Under the pieces are notes generated by a model, which did not search any database, was not told the origin of the DNA, and worked only from the letters and a program-made list of their open reading frames with translations. From JBBQZO01 sp038207625 (lineage in GTDB: Bacteria; Pseudomonadota; Gammaproteobacteria; Burkholderiales; Burkholderiaceae_D), in assembly GCA_038207625.1 (NCBI GenBank), contig JBBQZO010000021.1, positions 42,203 through 106,202 of the forward strand: a stretch of 64,000 bases of DNA, in the 5' to 3' direction. Positions within the stretch are counted from its first letter, which is position 1, and each line of letters starts with the position of its first letter. Position numbers and translations under genes: made by a program. Below are positions 16,096 through 25,049 of the stretch, in pieces.

Positions 16096-19000
16096 TGAAT
16101 CTCTCACGCTTTTTCATCGACCGGCCGATTTTCGCGTCCGTCCTGTCGATCATCATTTTCGTGGCCGGCCTGCTGTCGATCTTCAAGCTGCCGATCTCGG
16201 AATACCCGGACGTGGTGCCGCCATCGGTGGTGGTGCGCGCCCAGTACCCGGGCGCCAATCCGAAGGTGATCGCCGAAACCGTGGCCGCTCCCCTGGAAGA
16301 ACAGATCAACGGCGCCGAAAACATGCTGTACATGTCGTCGCAGTCGACCTCCGACGGTTCGCTGGCGCTGACCGTCACCTTCAAGGTCGGCACCAACATC
16401 GAGCAGGCCGAGACGCAGGTGCAAAACCGCGTGCAGCGCGCCTTGCCGCGTCTGCCCGAGGAAGTGCGCCAGATCGGCGTGACGACCGTGAAAAGCTCGC
16501 CCAATCTGACCATGGTGGTCCATCTGGTGTCGCCCAACGGCCGCTATGACGATGTGTACTTGCGTAACTACGCGGTGCTCAACGTGAAAGACCAGCTGGC
16601 GCGCATTCCCGGCATGGGCGAGACGATCCTGTTCGGCGCCGGCGACTACGCAATGCGGGTTTGGCTCGATCCGCAGAAGGTGGCCGCACGCGGCATGACG
16701 GCCAGCGACATCGTGGCCGCCATCCGCGAACAGAACGTGCAGGTAGCCGCCGGCGTGATCGGCGCCTCGCCATCGAAGAACGCCGAATTTCAGCTCACCG
16801 TCAATACCCAGGGACGGCTGCAATCGGTGGAAGAATTCGGCAATATCATTGTCAGAACCGGTGCCGACGGCGCGCTCACGATGTTGAAAGACGTCGCGCG
16901 GGTCGAACTCGGTTCCAACTCGTATGCACTGCGCTCGCTGCTGAACAACAAGTCGGCGGCGGCGATTGCTATTTTCGAAGCACCCGGCTCGAATGCGCTG
17001 CAATTATCAAGCGACGTGCGCGCCAAAATGGAAGAACTGAAGAAGGACTTCCCGCAGGGTGTGGACTACAGCGTTGTGTATGACCCGACCCAGTTCGTGC
17101 GCGAATCGATCCGCGCCGTGATCCACACGCTGCTCGAAGCGGTGCTGCTGGTGGTACTGGTGGTGATCGTGTTCCTGCAAACCTGGCGCGCCTCGATCAT
17201 TCCGCTGCTGGCGGTGCCGGTGTCGATCATCGGCACTTTCGCGGTGATGCTGGGGCTGGGCTTTTCGATCAACACCTTGTCGCTGTTCGGATTGGTGCTG
17301 GCGATCGGTATCGTGGTTGACGATGCGATCGTGGTGGTGGAAAACGTCGAGCGCAATATCGCCTCGGGCCTGTCGCCGCGCGACGCCACCGTGCAGGCCA
17401 TGAAAGAAGTGAGCGGCCCGATCATCGCCATTGCACTGGTGCTGTGCGCGGTGTTTGTGCCGATCGCCTTCGTGTCCGGCCTGTCCGGTCAGTTCTACCG
17501 CCAGTTCGCGCTGACGATCGCCATCTCGACAGTCATTTCCGCAATCAGCTCGCTGACCTTGTCGCCGGCGCTGGCTGCCGCGCTGCTGAAACCGCACGAC
17601 GCGCCCAAAGACGCGCTCACGCGCATGATGGACAAACTGTTCGGCCGCTTCTTCGCCTGGTTCAACCGCTTTTTCGGTCGCGCATCGACGCGCTACGAAG
17701 CGGGTGTGAATGGCACCTTGAAACGCAAAAGCGCGGCCGTGGGCGCGTATCTGCTGCTGGCGATCGCCGCCGTGTTCATGTTCAAAGCGGTGCCGAGCGG
17801 CTTCGTGCCGGCCCAGGACAAGCAGTATCTGGTGGGCTTCGCGCAGTTGCCCGACGCCGCATCGCTGGACCGTACCGACGCCGTGATCCGGCGCATGTCC
17901 GACATCGCCAAGACGGTGCCGGGCGTTGAATCGTCGATCGCTTTTCCCGGTCTGTCGATCAACGGCTTCACCAATGCACCGAACGCCGGCATCGTGTTCA
18001 TTTCGCTCAAGCCGTTTGACCAGCGCACCACCAAGGCCCTGTCGGGCGGCGCGATTGCGCAGGAAATCAACAAGCGCATGGGCGCCGTGCAGGACGCGTT
18101 CATCATGGTGTTCCCGCCACCGCCAGTGAACGGGCTGGGCACCATCGGCGGTTTCAAGATGATGGTGGAAGACCGCGGCAACGTCGGTTACGACGAGCTG
18201 TACAAATCGGTGCAGGCGCTGCAGATGAAGGCGTGGCAAGACCCGCAGCTGGCCGGCGTGTTCTCCAGCTTCCAGATCAATGTGCCGCAGTTGTTCGCCG
18301 ATGTCGACCGCACCAAGGCCAAGCAGCTGGGCGTGCCGCTGGCGTCGATCTACCAGACGCTGCAGATTAATCTGGGCTCGCTGTACGTGAACGACTTTAA
18401 CCAGTTTGGCCGCACCTATCAGGTCCGGGTGCAGGCCGATGCGCCGTTCCGTTCGCACGCCGACGACATCGCCCAGCTCAAGGTGCGCAGCGACAAGGGC
18501 GAGATGATTCCGCTGTCGTCGCTGATGCGCGTGAAAGACAGCTATGGTCCGGATCGTGTGCAGCGCTACAACGCCTACGTGTCGGCCGACATCAACGGCG
18601 GCGCCGCACCGGGCGTGTCGTCCGGCCAGGCCCAGGCCGCGCTGGAAAAAATCGCCGCCGAAGTGCTGCCCAAAGGCGTCACGTTCGAGTGGACCGATTT
18701 GACCTATCAGGACATCTTGGCCGGTAACACGATGGTGCTGGTGTTCCCGCTGTGCGTGCTGCTGGTGTTCCTGGTGTTGGCCGCCCAGTACGAAAGCTGG
18801 ACCTTGCCGCTGGCGGTGATCCTGATCGTGCCGATGTCGATTTTGTGCGCGCTGATCGGCGTCAAGCTGACCGGTGGCGACAATAATATCTTCACCCAGA
18901 TCGCACTGTTCGTGCTGGTCGGACTGGCGTCGAAAAACGCGATTCTGATCGTCGAGTTTGCCCGCGAACTGGAACACCATGGCCGCAATACCGTGCAGGC

Positions 19001-19274
19001 GGCGCTGGAAGCGTGCCGTTTGCGTCTGCGTCCGATCCTGATGACGTCGATCGCCTTCATCATGGGCGTGGTGCCGCTGGTGTTTTCCAGTGGCGCCGGT
19101 TCCGAGATGCGTCATGCGATGGGCGTGGCGGTGTTCGGCGGCATGCTCGGCGTGACCTTCTTCGGCCTGTTCCTCACGCCCGTGTTCTACGTTTTGCTGC
19201 GCACGCTGGCGCAACGCTTTGAAAAGAAAACCGACGTCGCACGCGTGCCGTCGACCCTGGAAGGAACCGTATGA
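16095..19274 (+). CDS. RND efflux pump, MexF/BpeF-like (HAE-1 family)
   Basis: Proton-driven inner-membrane trimeric exporter for hydrophobic and amphiphilic drugs. 1059 aa, standard length. N-terminus MNLSRFFIDRPIFASVLS, then LPISEYPDVVPPSVVVRAQYPGANPKVI, which is closer to MexF and BpeF than to AcrB/MexB. Proton-relay aspartates are seen in GIVVDDAIVVVENVER (TM4), and the TM10 region has GLASKNAILIVEFAREL with its conserved Lys. Both large periplasmic loops are full length. Family members of this type export chloramphenicol, trimethoprim and fluoroquinolones; the spectrum here is inferred only. The stop overlaps the channel gene's start. Confidence 0.95.
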   Translation: MNLSRFFIDRPIFASVLSIIIFVAGLLSIFKLPISEYPDVVPPSVVVRAQYPGANPKVIAETVAAPLEEQINGAENMLYMSSQSTSDGSLALTVTFKVGTNIEQAETQVQNRVQRALPRLPEEVRQIGVTTVKSSPNLTMVVHLVSPNGRYDDVYLRNYAVLNVKDQLARIPGMGETILFGAGDYAMRVWLDPQKVAARGMTASDIVAAIREQNVQVAAGVIGASPSKNAEFQLTVNTQGRLQSVEEFGNIIVRTGADGALTMLKDVARVELGSNSYALRSLLNNKSAAAIAIFEAPGSNALQLSSDVRAKMEELKKDFPQGVDYSVVYDPTQFVRESIRAVIHTLLEAVLLVVLVVIVFLQTWRASIIPLLAVPVSIIGTFAVMLGLGFSINTLSLFGLVLAIGIVVDDAIVVVENVERNIASGLSPRDATVQAMKEVSGPIIAIALVLCAVFVPIAFVSGLSGQFYRQFALTIAISTVISAISSLTLSPALAAALLKPHDAPKDALTRMMDKLFGRFFAWFNRFFGRASTRYEAGVNGTLKRKSAAVGAYLLLAIAAVFMFKAVPSGFVPAQDKQYLVGFAQLPDAASLDRTDAVIRRMSDIAKTVPGVESSIAFPGLSINGFTNAPNAGIVFISLKPFDQRTTKALSGGAIAQEINKRMGAVQDAFIMVFPPPPVNGLGTIGGFKMMVEDRGNVGYDELYKSVQALQMKAWQDPQLAGVFSSFQINVPQLFADVDRTKAKQLGVPLASIYQTLQINLGSLYVNDFNQFGRTYQVRVQADAPFRSHADDIAQLKVRSDKGEMIPLSSLMRVKDSYGPDRVQRYNAYVSADINGGAAPGVSSGQAQAALEKIAAEVLPKGVTFEWTDLTYQDILAGNTMVLVFPLCVLLVFLVLAAQYESWTLPLAVILIVPMSILCALIGVKLTGGDNNIFTQIALFVLVGLASKNAILIVEFARELEHHGRNTVQAALEACRLRLRPILMTSIAFIMGVVPLVFSSGAGSEMRHAMGVAVFGGMLGVTFFGLFLTPVFYVLLRTLAQRFEKKTDVARVPSTLEGTV

Positions 19275-20719
19275 TGAATCCGATCGCACAACGTATCACC
19301 CCCATGCTGGCGGCCTTGTTGCTGGTCGCCTGTGCGGCACCCGAACTGAAGGCGCCCCACGTGGACGTGCCGAGCAGCTTCAAAGAGGCTTCCGAGCCGG
19401 CCCAGAGCATCGACGGCGCGCGCTGGAAAGTGGCGCAGCCGGCCGAGGCCCAGGCGCGCGGTGAATGGTGGCTGGCCTTCAATGACCCGAACCTGACGGC
19501 GCTGATCGATGCGGCGACCCAGGCCAACGCCAGCCTGGCGGTGGCGGCGGCGCGCGTGAAGCAGGCGCGCGCCGTGGCCGGCATCGCCGAGTCCGATCGC
19601 AGCGTCCAAGTGGGCGCACAGTTCGGCGCCCAGCGCGCACGCGCTTCCGACTTGTCGCTCGGCCTGCCGCAAGGGGCCAACGTGGCGCCGGGCACCGCGT
19701 GGCAGGCCAGGCTCACCGCCAGCTACGAGGTCGACCTGTTCGGGCGCGTGGCCGCTGGCGTCAGCGCGGCCCAGGCCGACGCGCAAGCCATGGATGCGAC
19801 CTACAAGTCGGTGCTGCTGACTTTGCAGGCGGACGTGGCGCAGACCTATTTCAAACTGCGCGCGACCGACGCCGAGCTGGCTACACTGAACCAGACGGTC
19901 AGCCTGCGCGAGCAAAGCGTGCAGGTCAACCAGCGTCGCTTTGAGCTGGGCGACATCGGCGAATTCGATCTGGCGCGCGCGCGCACCGAACTGGCCACCG
20001 CGCGTTTCGATGCGATCGGCCTGCAACGTCAGCGCGTGCAGAACGAACATGCGCTGGCCGTCCTGCTGGGCAAACCGGCGGCCATCTACACGGCCGGGGT
20101 CGATCCCTTGAGCGACGCGGTGGCGCTGCCGCAGATTCCGGCCGGCTTGCCGTCGGCCCTGCTCGAGCGCCGGCCCGACATCGCCGCCGCCCAGCGCGCA
20201 ATGGTGGCTGCCAACGCGCGCATCGGCGCGGCCCGTTCGGCCATGTTCCCGGCCTTGACCCTGACCGGGGCCGGCGGCACCGAGTCGAGCGGCCTGTCCG
20301 ACCTGTTCCTGTGGAGCGGGCGCAGCTGGATGGTGGGCGCCTTGATGTCGATGCCGCTGCTGGACGGCGGACGCAACAAGGCCAATATCGCGCGCAGCGA
20401 AGCAGCGCTGGAAGAGTCGGTGGCCAGCTATCGCCAGAGCGTGCTGGTGGCGTTTGCCGACGTCGAAGACAACCTGGCCGGATTGCGCATCCTGGCCGGG
20501 CAGGGCGAGCAGGTCGACGCCGCCGTGGTGTCGGCGCGCCGTTCGGCCGAGCTGGCCGACAAGCTGTACCGGGCCGGCCGCTCGAGCTATCTGGAACTGC
20601 TCGACGCCCAGCGCAACCTGGCCAGCGCCCTGCGCAGCGCGGTGCAACTGCGCGGCAACCGCGCCGTCACCACCGTCGCGCTGATCCGCGCGCTGGGCGG
20701 CGGCTGGGGCGTGCAATAA
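19271..20719 (+). CDS. RND outer-membrane channel lipoprotein (OprN/NodT family)
   Basis: TolC-like outer-membrane channel completing the tripartite pump. 482 aa from ATG 19271, which overlaps the pump stop; a second ATG at 19274 is equally spaced from AAGGAA and cannot be excluded. Lipobox LLVACAAP puts the acylated Cys at 21. Two repeated OEP domains follow (WWLAFNDPNLTALIDAATQANASL and the second repeat ending ALRSAVQLRGNRAVTTVALIRALGGGW). DLFGRVAAGV is the usual NodT-family motif. Two hairpins follow the gene, the second with T-runs on both sides. Confidence 0.94.
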   Translation: MMNPIAQRITPMLAALLLVACAAPELKAPHVDVPSSFKEASEPAQSIDGARWKVAQPAEAQARGEWWLAFNDPNLTALIDAATQANASLAVAAARVKQARAVAGIAESDRSVQVGAQFGAQRARASDLSLGLPQGANVAPGTAWQARLTASYEVDLFGRVAAGVSAAQADAQAMDATYKSVLLTLQADVAQTYFKLRATDAELATLNQTVSLREQSVQVNQRRFELGDIGEFDLARARTELATARFDAIGLQRQRVQNEHALAVLLGKPAAIYTAGVDPLSDAVALPQIPAGLPSALLERRPDIAAAQRAMVAANARIGAARSAMFPALTLTGAGGTESSGLSDLFLWSGRSWMVGALMSMPLLDGGRNKANIARSEAALEESVASYRQSVLVAFADVEDNLAGLRILAGQGEQVDAAVVSARRSAELADKLYRAGRSSYLELLDAQRNLASALRSAVQLRGNRAVTTVALIRALGGGWGVQ

Positions 20720-20722
20720 ACA

Positions 20723-20753
20723 AGGCCCCGGGCGGATCGTGCGCGCGGGGCCT
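20723..20753 (+). terminator. Hairpin after the RND operon
   Basis: AGGCCCCG/CGGGGCCT stem just after the channel stop codon, without a T-tract. Probably an RNA 3'-end or pausing hairpin upstream of the true terminator. Confidence 0.45.
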
Positions 20754-20785
20754 GCACCTGCGGGATCGGTGAAACCGCAGGTAAT

Positions 20786-20821
20786 AAAAGGGCTCGTCGA
20801 CCTGGGTCGCGAGCCCTTTTT
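20786..20821. terminator. Bidirectional terminator between the RND operon and the Ala/Lys-rich gene
   Basis: Perfect 11-bp stem AAAAGGGCTCG/CGAGCCCTTTT with a 13-nt loop and T-runs readable on both strands. It serves two convergent genes. Confidence 0.92.
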
Positions 20822-20842
20822 CATGCCACTACGAAGCGCTAC

Positions 20843-21097
20843 TTACTTCGATACTGCGTCTTTGGCATCGGTGGCGGAAGCGCTTGCCGCTGGCTTGGCG
20901 GCCTTGGCTTTCTTGTGCGACTTGTGCGCCTTGTGTTTTGCTTTCGGCGCGCTCGTTGCGGCGCTGGCTGCATCGGTACTGGCCGCTGCCGAAGCGGCTG
21001 GCTTGGTGGCAGGTGCCGAAGCGGAAGCGGAAGGTGCTTGGGCAAACACCGACGTGGCGAACAAACCGGCGATCAGGGTGGCGATTACTTTTTTCAT
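20843..21097 (-). CDS. Small secreted Ala/Lys/Ser-rich protein
   Basis: 84 aa. Start ATG 21097 with AAGGA 6 nt upstream on the minus strand. A clear signal peptide (MKKVIATLIAGLFATSVFA) is cleaved before QAPSAS. The mature part is low-complexity: Ala/Ser/Pro-rich, then a strongly basic centre (KAKHKAHKSHKKAKAAK), then Ala/Ser-rich again, ending in DAVSK. No Cys and no domain. Such small basic periplasmic proteins are common in Burkholderiales with unknown role; histone-like or polyanion-binding behaviour is possible from composition. Transcribed alone, with the terminator above. Confidence 0.75.
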   Translation of the reverse strand: MKKVIATLIAGLFATSVFAQAPSASASAPATKPAASAAASTDAASAATSAPKAKHKAHKSHKKAKAAKPAASASATDAKDAVSK

Positions 21098-21468
21098 GAT
21101 AGATCCTTGTGGTTGTTGGAAGCGGGTTCAAACCCGTGCTACTGAGCCAGAAACGGCCGCGCGCCGGGATGGGTTGACGCCAATTACATCCGCTTACAAA
21201 GCATGGCGCGCCACATCGGCCATGAAACAATGTGGCGTTTTAACAAAGAATTTTCGATGATGTGAACTTTGGATAGATTTGTTGCCCATTAAGCAGGCAC
21301 AATCGACTGCATGGCGATAGCATTCTATACACACATCCTGACCGATGTGACGAGCGGCTCGATACCAGAGATGGCTCGGCATGCTGGCGCCTGCGACGCG
21401 ATCACGCATCCGGCGTGCCAGCGTCAGCGACACCCGCAGCGGGTGCTTCTCATGGGGGGATCAAGAGC
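21098..21468. other. Intergenic region, no gene recognised
   Basis: 371 bp between the divergent Ala/Lys-rich and cheR genes. It must hold both promoters. I see no convincing -35/-10 pair, operator or RNA, and the in-frame extension of cheR upstream of 21469 does not look coding. Confidence 0.6.
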
Positions 21469-22284
21469 ATGAGTCAATATAGCTTTAGCGATCAGGAATT
21501 TGTGCAGTTCCAGCGTTTCATCTACGACGCGGCCGGCATCACGCTGTCCTCGGCGCGGCGTGCGCTGGTGAGCGGACGGCTCGCCAAGCGTCTGGTGCAG
21601 CATCGCTTCGCCAGTTACGACGAGTACTTTCGCCTGCTGGTGAGCGGCAGCGCCGAGGCCGAGGTGCAGACGGCGGTCGACCTGCTCACTACCAACGAGA
21701 CGTATTTCTTTCGCGAAGCGAAGCATTTCGAGCTGCTGCGTCGGGTCGCGCAGGAGACCATTGCGGCCGCCCCTGAGCGCACCGAGCCGTTTCGCGTGTG
21801 GAGCGCGGCCACTGCCAGCGGCGAGGAAGCCTACAGCATCGCGATGGTGCTGGCCGATTGTCTGCGCGGGCCGTGGCAGGTGCTAGGCTCGGACATCAGC
21901 GCGCGGGTGCTGCAGCTGGCCCGGGCCGGCTCCTACGCGGCCGAAAGTGCGCTCAATATCCCCACCGCGTATGTGCGGCGCTACTGCTCGACCGGCGCGG
22001 CCACGCCCGACGGTGGCGTGCGCATCAACGCGGCGATCCGCGCCCACGTGCAGTTCGCGCAGATCAATCTGAACGAGACGCTGCCCCAGCAGGGGATGTT
22101 TGACGTCATCTTCGTGCGCAATGTGCTGACGTACTTCAACGCCGAGACGCGCCGCGCGGTGATCGAGCGGGTGCTGGCGCAACTGCGTCCGGGCGGCTAT
22201 CTGCTGATCGGACACGCAGACGGTCAGAACGAGGCGTGCGAAGCGGTGCAGGCGGTGGCGCCGTCGATCTATCGCAAACGCTAG
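21469..22284 (+). CDS. cheR: CheR-type protein-glutamate methyltransferase
   Basis: SAM-dependent methyltransferase that methylates glutamates on chemoreceptors. 271 aa from ATG 21469, with a purine-rich GGGGGA stretch upstream. N-terminal all-alpha CheR domain (SDQEFVQFQRFIYDAAGITLSSARRALVSGRLAKRL), linker LLTTNETYFFREAKHF with the catalytic-region Asn-Glu-Thr-x-Phe-Phe-Arg motif, then the SAM-binding domain with VWSAATASGEEAYSIAM, DISARVL and the late motif VIFVRNVLTYFN. It stands alone, with no cheB or receptor next to it, so it is an auxiliary CheR, perhaps of a chemosensory or c-di-GMP linked pathway. Confidence 0.93.
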   Translation: MSQYSFSDQEFVQFQRFIYDAAGITLSSARRALVSGRLAKRLVQHRFASYDEYFRLLVSGSAEAEVQTAVDLLTTNETYFFREAKHFELLRRVAQETIAAAPERTEPFRVWSAATASGEEAYSIAMVLADCLRGPWQVLGSDISARVLQLARAGSYAAESALNIPTAYVRRYCSTGAATPDGGVRINAAIRAHVQFAQINLNETLPQQGMFDVIFVRNVLTYFNAETRRAVIERVLAQLRPGGYLLIGHADGQNEACEAVQAVAPSIYRKR

Positions 22285-22291
22285 CTGTGCG

Positions 22292-22326
22292 GCGCTGGCG
22301 CGTCGACGATGCGGTGGCGCCAGTGC
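22292..22326. terminator. Hairpin between convergent cheR and solute-binding gene
   Basis: GCGCTGGCGC (22292-22301) pairs with GCGCCAGTGC (22317-22326) with one G-T wobble. No T-run. Likely shared 3'-end structure. Confidence 0.4.
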
Positions 22327-22330
22327 GCCC

Positions 22331-23053
22331 TTAGCGGCTGTAGCCGTACTCGGCGTAGATATGCGCCAGGGTGCCGCGTTTGCTCAGCGCGGTCAGCGCA
22401 GCGTTGAGCCGTTCCACGTGCGCGCTGGCGAGCTTGTTCTGGCAGGCCAGGAACATGTCGCTCTGGTGGAACGTCAGCACCGGCTCGATGCCGGTCAATT
22501 GCTGCTGTTTGAGCCGGTATTGGCCGATCAGTTTGCCGGTGGCCCAGTAGTCGATCCGGCCGGCCAGCAGTTTTTTCGGGTTGACGTCGTCGTTGGGCGC
22601 CACATCGACCTGATAGCCGCGGTCGTTGAGGTAGTCGACGATGGCGTCGCCCAGGTAGCTGCCGATGCGCGCCCCGCGCAGCGCCTCGAGACTGGCGGGC
22701 GGCGCCTTATGCTCGGCGTCACTAAGCGCGAACAGCGACCACTCGTTAGTCACCAGCGGCCCGATCCAACGATAGTTCGGTTCACGGGACGCCGTGCGCG
22801 ACAGCGAAAACACGCAATGCTCAGGCTCGGTGCGGGCCAGTTCGACGGCGCGCTTCCAGGGCATCAGGCGGATCTGGTAGGCGAATCCCGCCTCGGCCAT
22901 CAGCGCGCGCACGATGTCGGTCGACACGCCGATCAGTTTGCCGGCCCCGTCGCTCATGTTAAACGGCGGATATTGCTCGGTCAGCAAGGTCAGTTGTTGG
23001 GCGTTGGCGGAGGCGCTGGCCAGTCCGGCCACCAATAGAAACTTAGCAATCAT
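22331..23053 (-). CDS. Orphan periplasmic solute-binding protein, family 3
   Basis: Periplasmic amino-acid-binding-like protein, 240 aa. The signal peptide ends near residue 18 (ASANA before QQLTLL). The family-3 pattern follows: LTEQYPPFNMSDGAGKLIGVSTDIVRALMAEAG, then LRGARIGSYLGDAIVDYL, and the C-terminal GTLAHIYAEYGYSR. No ABC permease or ATPase is nearby, so it may bind a ligand for a sensor or be a stand-alone receptor. AAAGG lies upstream of the ATG. Four further proteins of this kind lie in the window (47854, 53859, 61095, 63005). Confidence 0.85.
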   Translation of the reverse strand: MIAKFLLVAGLASASANAQQLTLLTEQYPPFNMSDGAGKLIGVSTDIVRALMAEAGFAYQIRLMPWKRAVELARTEPEHCVFSLSRTASREPNYRWIGPLVTNEWSLFALSDAEHKAPPASLEALRGARIGSYLGDAIVDYLNDRGYQVDVAPNDDVNPKKLLAGRIDYWATGKLIGQYRLKQQQLTGIEPVLTFHQSDMFLACQNKLASAHVERLNAALTALSKRGTLAHIYAEYGYSR

Positions 23054-23184
23054 TACTAACCTTTTTGTGATCGCTACAGTATAGCGTAGCGCTCAGGCAC
23101 TGCGCCATCGAGCCGGGGCGCGCTGTTGTTTATGGGGGCCCTGTGGCACACTACACGTTTCATCTAGTGCAACAAGGAGTCGCC

Positions 23185-24981
23185 ATGTCTGAAGTTGTTC
23201 CGGTCCGCGCAGCATCGGTGGCCATGTTCCTCAGTCCGGCCGGCCAGCGACGGGTCGATTTTCAGGCCGCTTGCGGCGATCTGTTCGGTCGCCTGTTCCT
23301 GGCCGACGGCACCGAGCAGGCCACCACCTTGCTCGGGCAGCGTCCGATCGACTTGTTGATCATCGATCTGGCGCACTTCACCCGCGCTCCCGACTTGGCG
23401 CCGCTGCTGCGTCTGGTTAGCCTGCGCAGCGGCATGCAAACGCTGCTCATTTGTCCGTTCGAGCGCGCCACCTGGCTGCTCGAGCTGGACGCTGGCGGCC
23501 CGTGCGCGTACGCGATCGGCGCGTTGCCGGACCAGCACTTGCGTACCCAAATCGGCCAACTGCTCGATGCTGCTGCGCTGGCGCCGATGGTGCATACGCA
23601 AACCCTGGCCGGCGTGCTGCGCGACGCCAGCGCGGGTTGGCTCGCCGAACTGGGCTACCAGAGCGCGCAAGTGCAGGGCAAGCCATTCGACAGCTTTCTG
23701 GCGCCCGCGTCGGTGTCGCTGTTGCAGGCACATCTGGCCCGCGTGGCCCAGCACGGCCGGATTGGCAAGCTGGCGCTGCGTCTGCGCCGTGCCGACGCCA
23801 GCGAACTCGATGCGCTGCTGTCTGCCCAGCCGCTGCTGGACGCGCGCGGCCTGCCCAATGCGCTGCGCTGCGAGCTGCGCGCGCTGGACCAGTTCGCGCG
23901 CAGTCCCGCGCTGCTGGCCGAGCTACTGACGCGCGATGGTGAGCTCGAAGCGCTGCAGGCGCTGGGCGCGCGCATCCGGCGCGCCGTGCAAGATGTGGAC
24001 GACGGCGCCGCGCTGGCCGAACGGGTCTGTCGGGCACTGTGCGATTATCCCGGCGTGCTGCATGCGGCGCTGTTCCAGGTGGCCGGCATGGGCGAGCTGA
24101 CGTTGACGGCGCAGCATGCGCCGCGCGGCACCGAGCTGGCCCGATTGCTGGGCGGCGCGACCCAGCACGCCAGTGCGCCGCTGGCGCGCGCGTTTCCCGG
24201 CCTGCTGGCCGCTGCCAGCGGCGAACTGGTGCTGCTTGACACCCCCGAGCGCTGCGGCCACGCCGAGCTGGCGCGCGGTTTGCGCGCGCTGGGCATGGAG
24301 ACGGTGCTGGGTCTGCCGATCCCGATCGACGGCGGCGCCCCGCGCGGCGCCTTGTGTCTGATGTTTGAACGGGGGCATGCGCTGTCGGTGCCGGCGCTGG
24401 CCGGCTTGGCCGAGCTGGCGCAGCTGGCCGGCTTCGGCCTGCGCATGGCCGAGATCCAACGCGAGAGCGAGCTGATGGTGGGCAAACTGACCCATTTGTC
24501 CACCGCCGACGCGCTCACCGGCACCGTCAACCGGCGTCAGGGCGACGAGTTGCTGGAGCAGGAAACGCTGCGCGCGCGCCGCTATGGCACGGCGCTGGCG
24601 CTGATCGTGTTCGACATCGACCGCTTCAAGGATATCAACGAGGCGCACGGTCATCCGTGCGGCGACATGGTGCTGCGCACGGTGGCCGACACGGTGCAGG
24701 CGATGCTGCGCACGGCCGATCTGCTGGTGCGCAGCGGCGGCGAGGAGTTCACCATCATCGCGCCGCACACCAGCGCGATCGACGCGCTGCGCATGGCCGA
24801 GAAGATCCGCCAGACACTGGCCGGCACGCTGATGCCGGGCGATGCCAGTCTGACTGTCAGCCTGGGCGTGGCCCAGCTCAGCGAGCTCGAGACGGCCGAG
24901 GCGCTGATGCTGCGGGTCGGCGCGGCGCTGTTTCGCGCCAAGCGGGCCGGGCGCAACTGCGTCGAACTGGCGATGCAATAA
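23185..24981 (+). CDS. GGDEF diguanylate cyclase with receiver-like, PAS-like and GAF-like N-terminus
   Basis: Cytosolic enzyme making c-di-GMP from two GTP. 598 aa from ATG 23185, which has AAGGAG 5 nt upstream; an upstream in-frame start at 23143 lacks a site. The N-terminal 120 residues resemble a degenerate receiver (LLIIDLAHFTRAPDLAPLL). A PAS-like region follows, then a GAF-like region (about residues 245-415: VCRALCDYPGVLHAALFQVAG and LGLPIPIDGG). The GGDEF domain starts at HLSTADALTGTVNRRQGDEL. The active-site signature is GGEEF (about residues 517-521), the active form; FDIDRFKDINEAHGHPCGD is intact. There is no RxxD site clear enough to call. It is convergent with another GGDEF gene across an 8-bp repeat array. 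Confidence 0.9.
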   Translation: MSEVVPVRAASVAMFLSPAGQRRVDFQAACGDLFGRLFLADGTEQATTLLGQRPIDLLIIDLAHFTRAPDLAPLLRLVSLRSGMQTLLICPFERATWLLELDAGGPCAYAIGALPDQHLRTQIGQLLDAAALAPMVHTQTLAGVLRDASAGWLAELGYQSAQVQGKPFDSFLAPASVSLLQAHLARVAQHGRIGKLALRLRRADASELDALLSAQPLLDARGLPNALRCELRALDQFARSPALLAELLTRDGELEALQALGARIRRAVQDVDDGAALAERVCRALCDYPGVLHAALFQVAGMGELTLTAQHAPRGTELARLLGGATQHASAPLARAFPGLLAAASGELVLLDTPERCGHAELARGLRALGMETVLGLPIPIDGGAPRGALCLMFERGHALSVPALAGLAELAQLAGFGLRMAEIQRESELMVGKLTHLSTADALTGTVNRRQGDELLEQETLRARRYGTALALIVFDIDRFKDINEAHGHPCGDMVLRTVADTVQAMLRTADLLVRSGGEEFTIIAPHTSAIDALRMAEKIRQTLAGTLMPGDASLTVSLGVAQLSELETAEALMLRVGAALFRAKRAGRNCVELAMQ

Positions 24982-24985
24982 GGCG

Positions 24986-25049
24986 CGCTCAGGCGCTCAG
25001 ACGCTCAGACGCTCAGACGCTCAGACGCTCAGACGCTCAGACGCTCAGG
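24986..25049. repeat. 8-bp tandem repeat array, 8 copies of CGCTCAGR
   Basis: Eight head-to-tail units of CGCTCAGA, the first and last ending in G. The array lies between two convergent GGDEF genes and contains the stop codon of the minus-strand one (25045-25047). The period of 8 is not a multiple of three, so slippage would shift any frame crossing it; here only the last codon is touched. Compare the array at 62029-62112. Confidence 0.95.

Noticed and set aside
17007..19289. Long 760-codon minus-strand frame antisense to the RND pump
   Set aside because: His/Arg/Gln-rich shadow of a strongly supported pump gene in a GC-rich genome; no ribosome site or domain.
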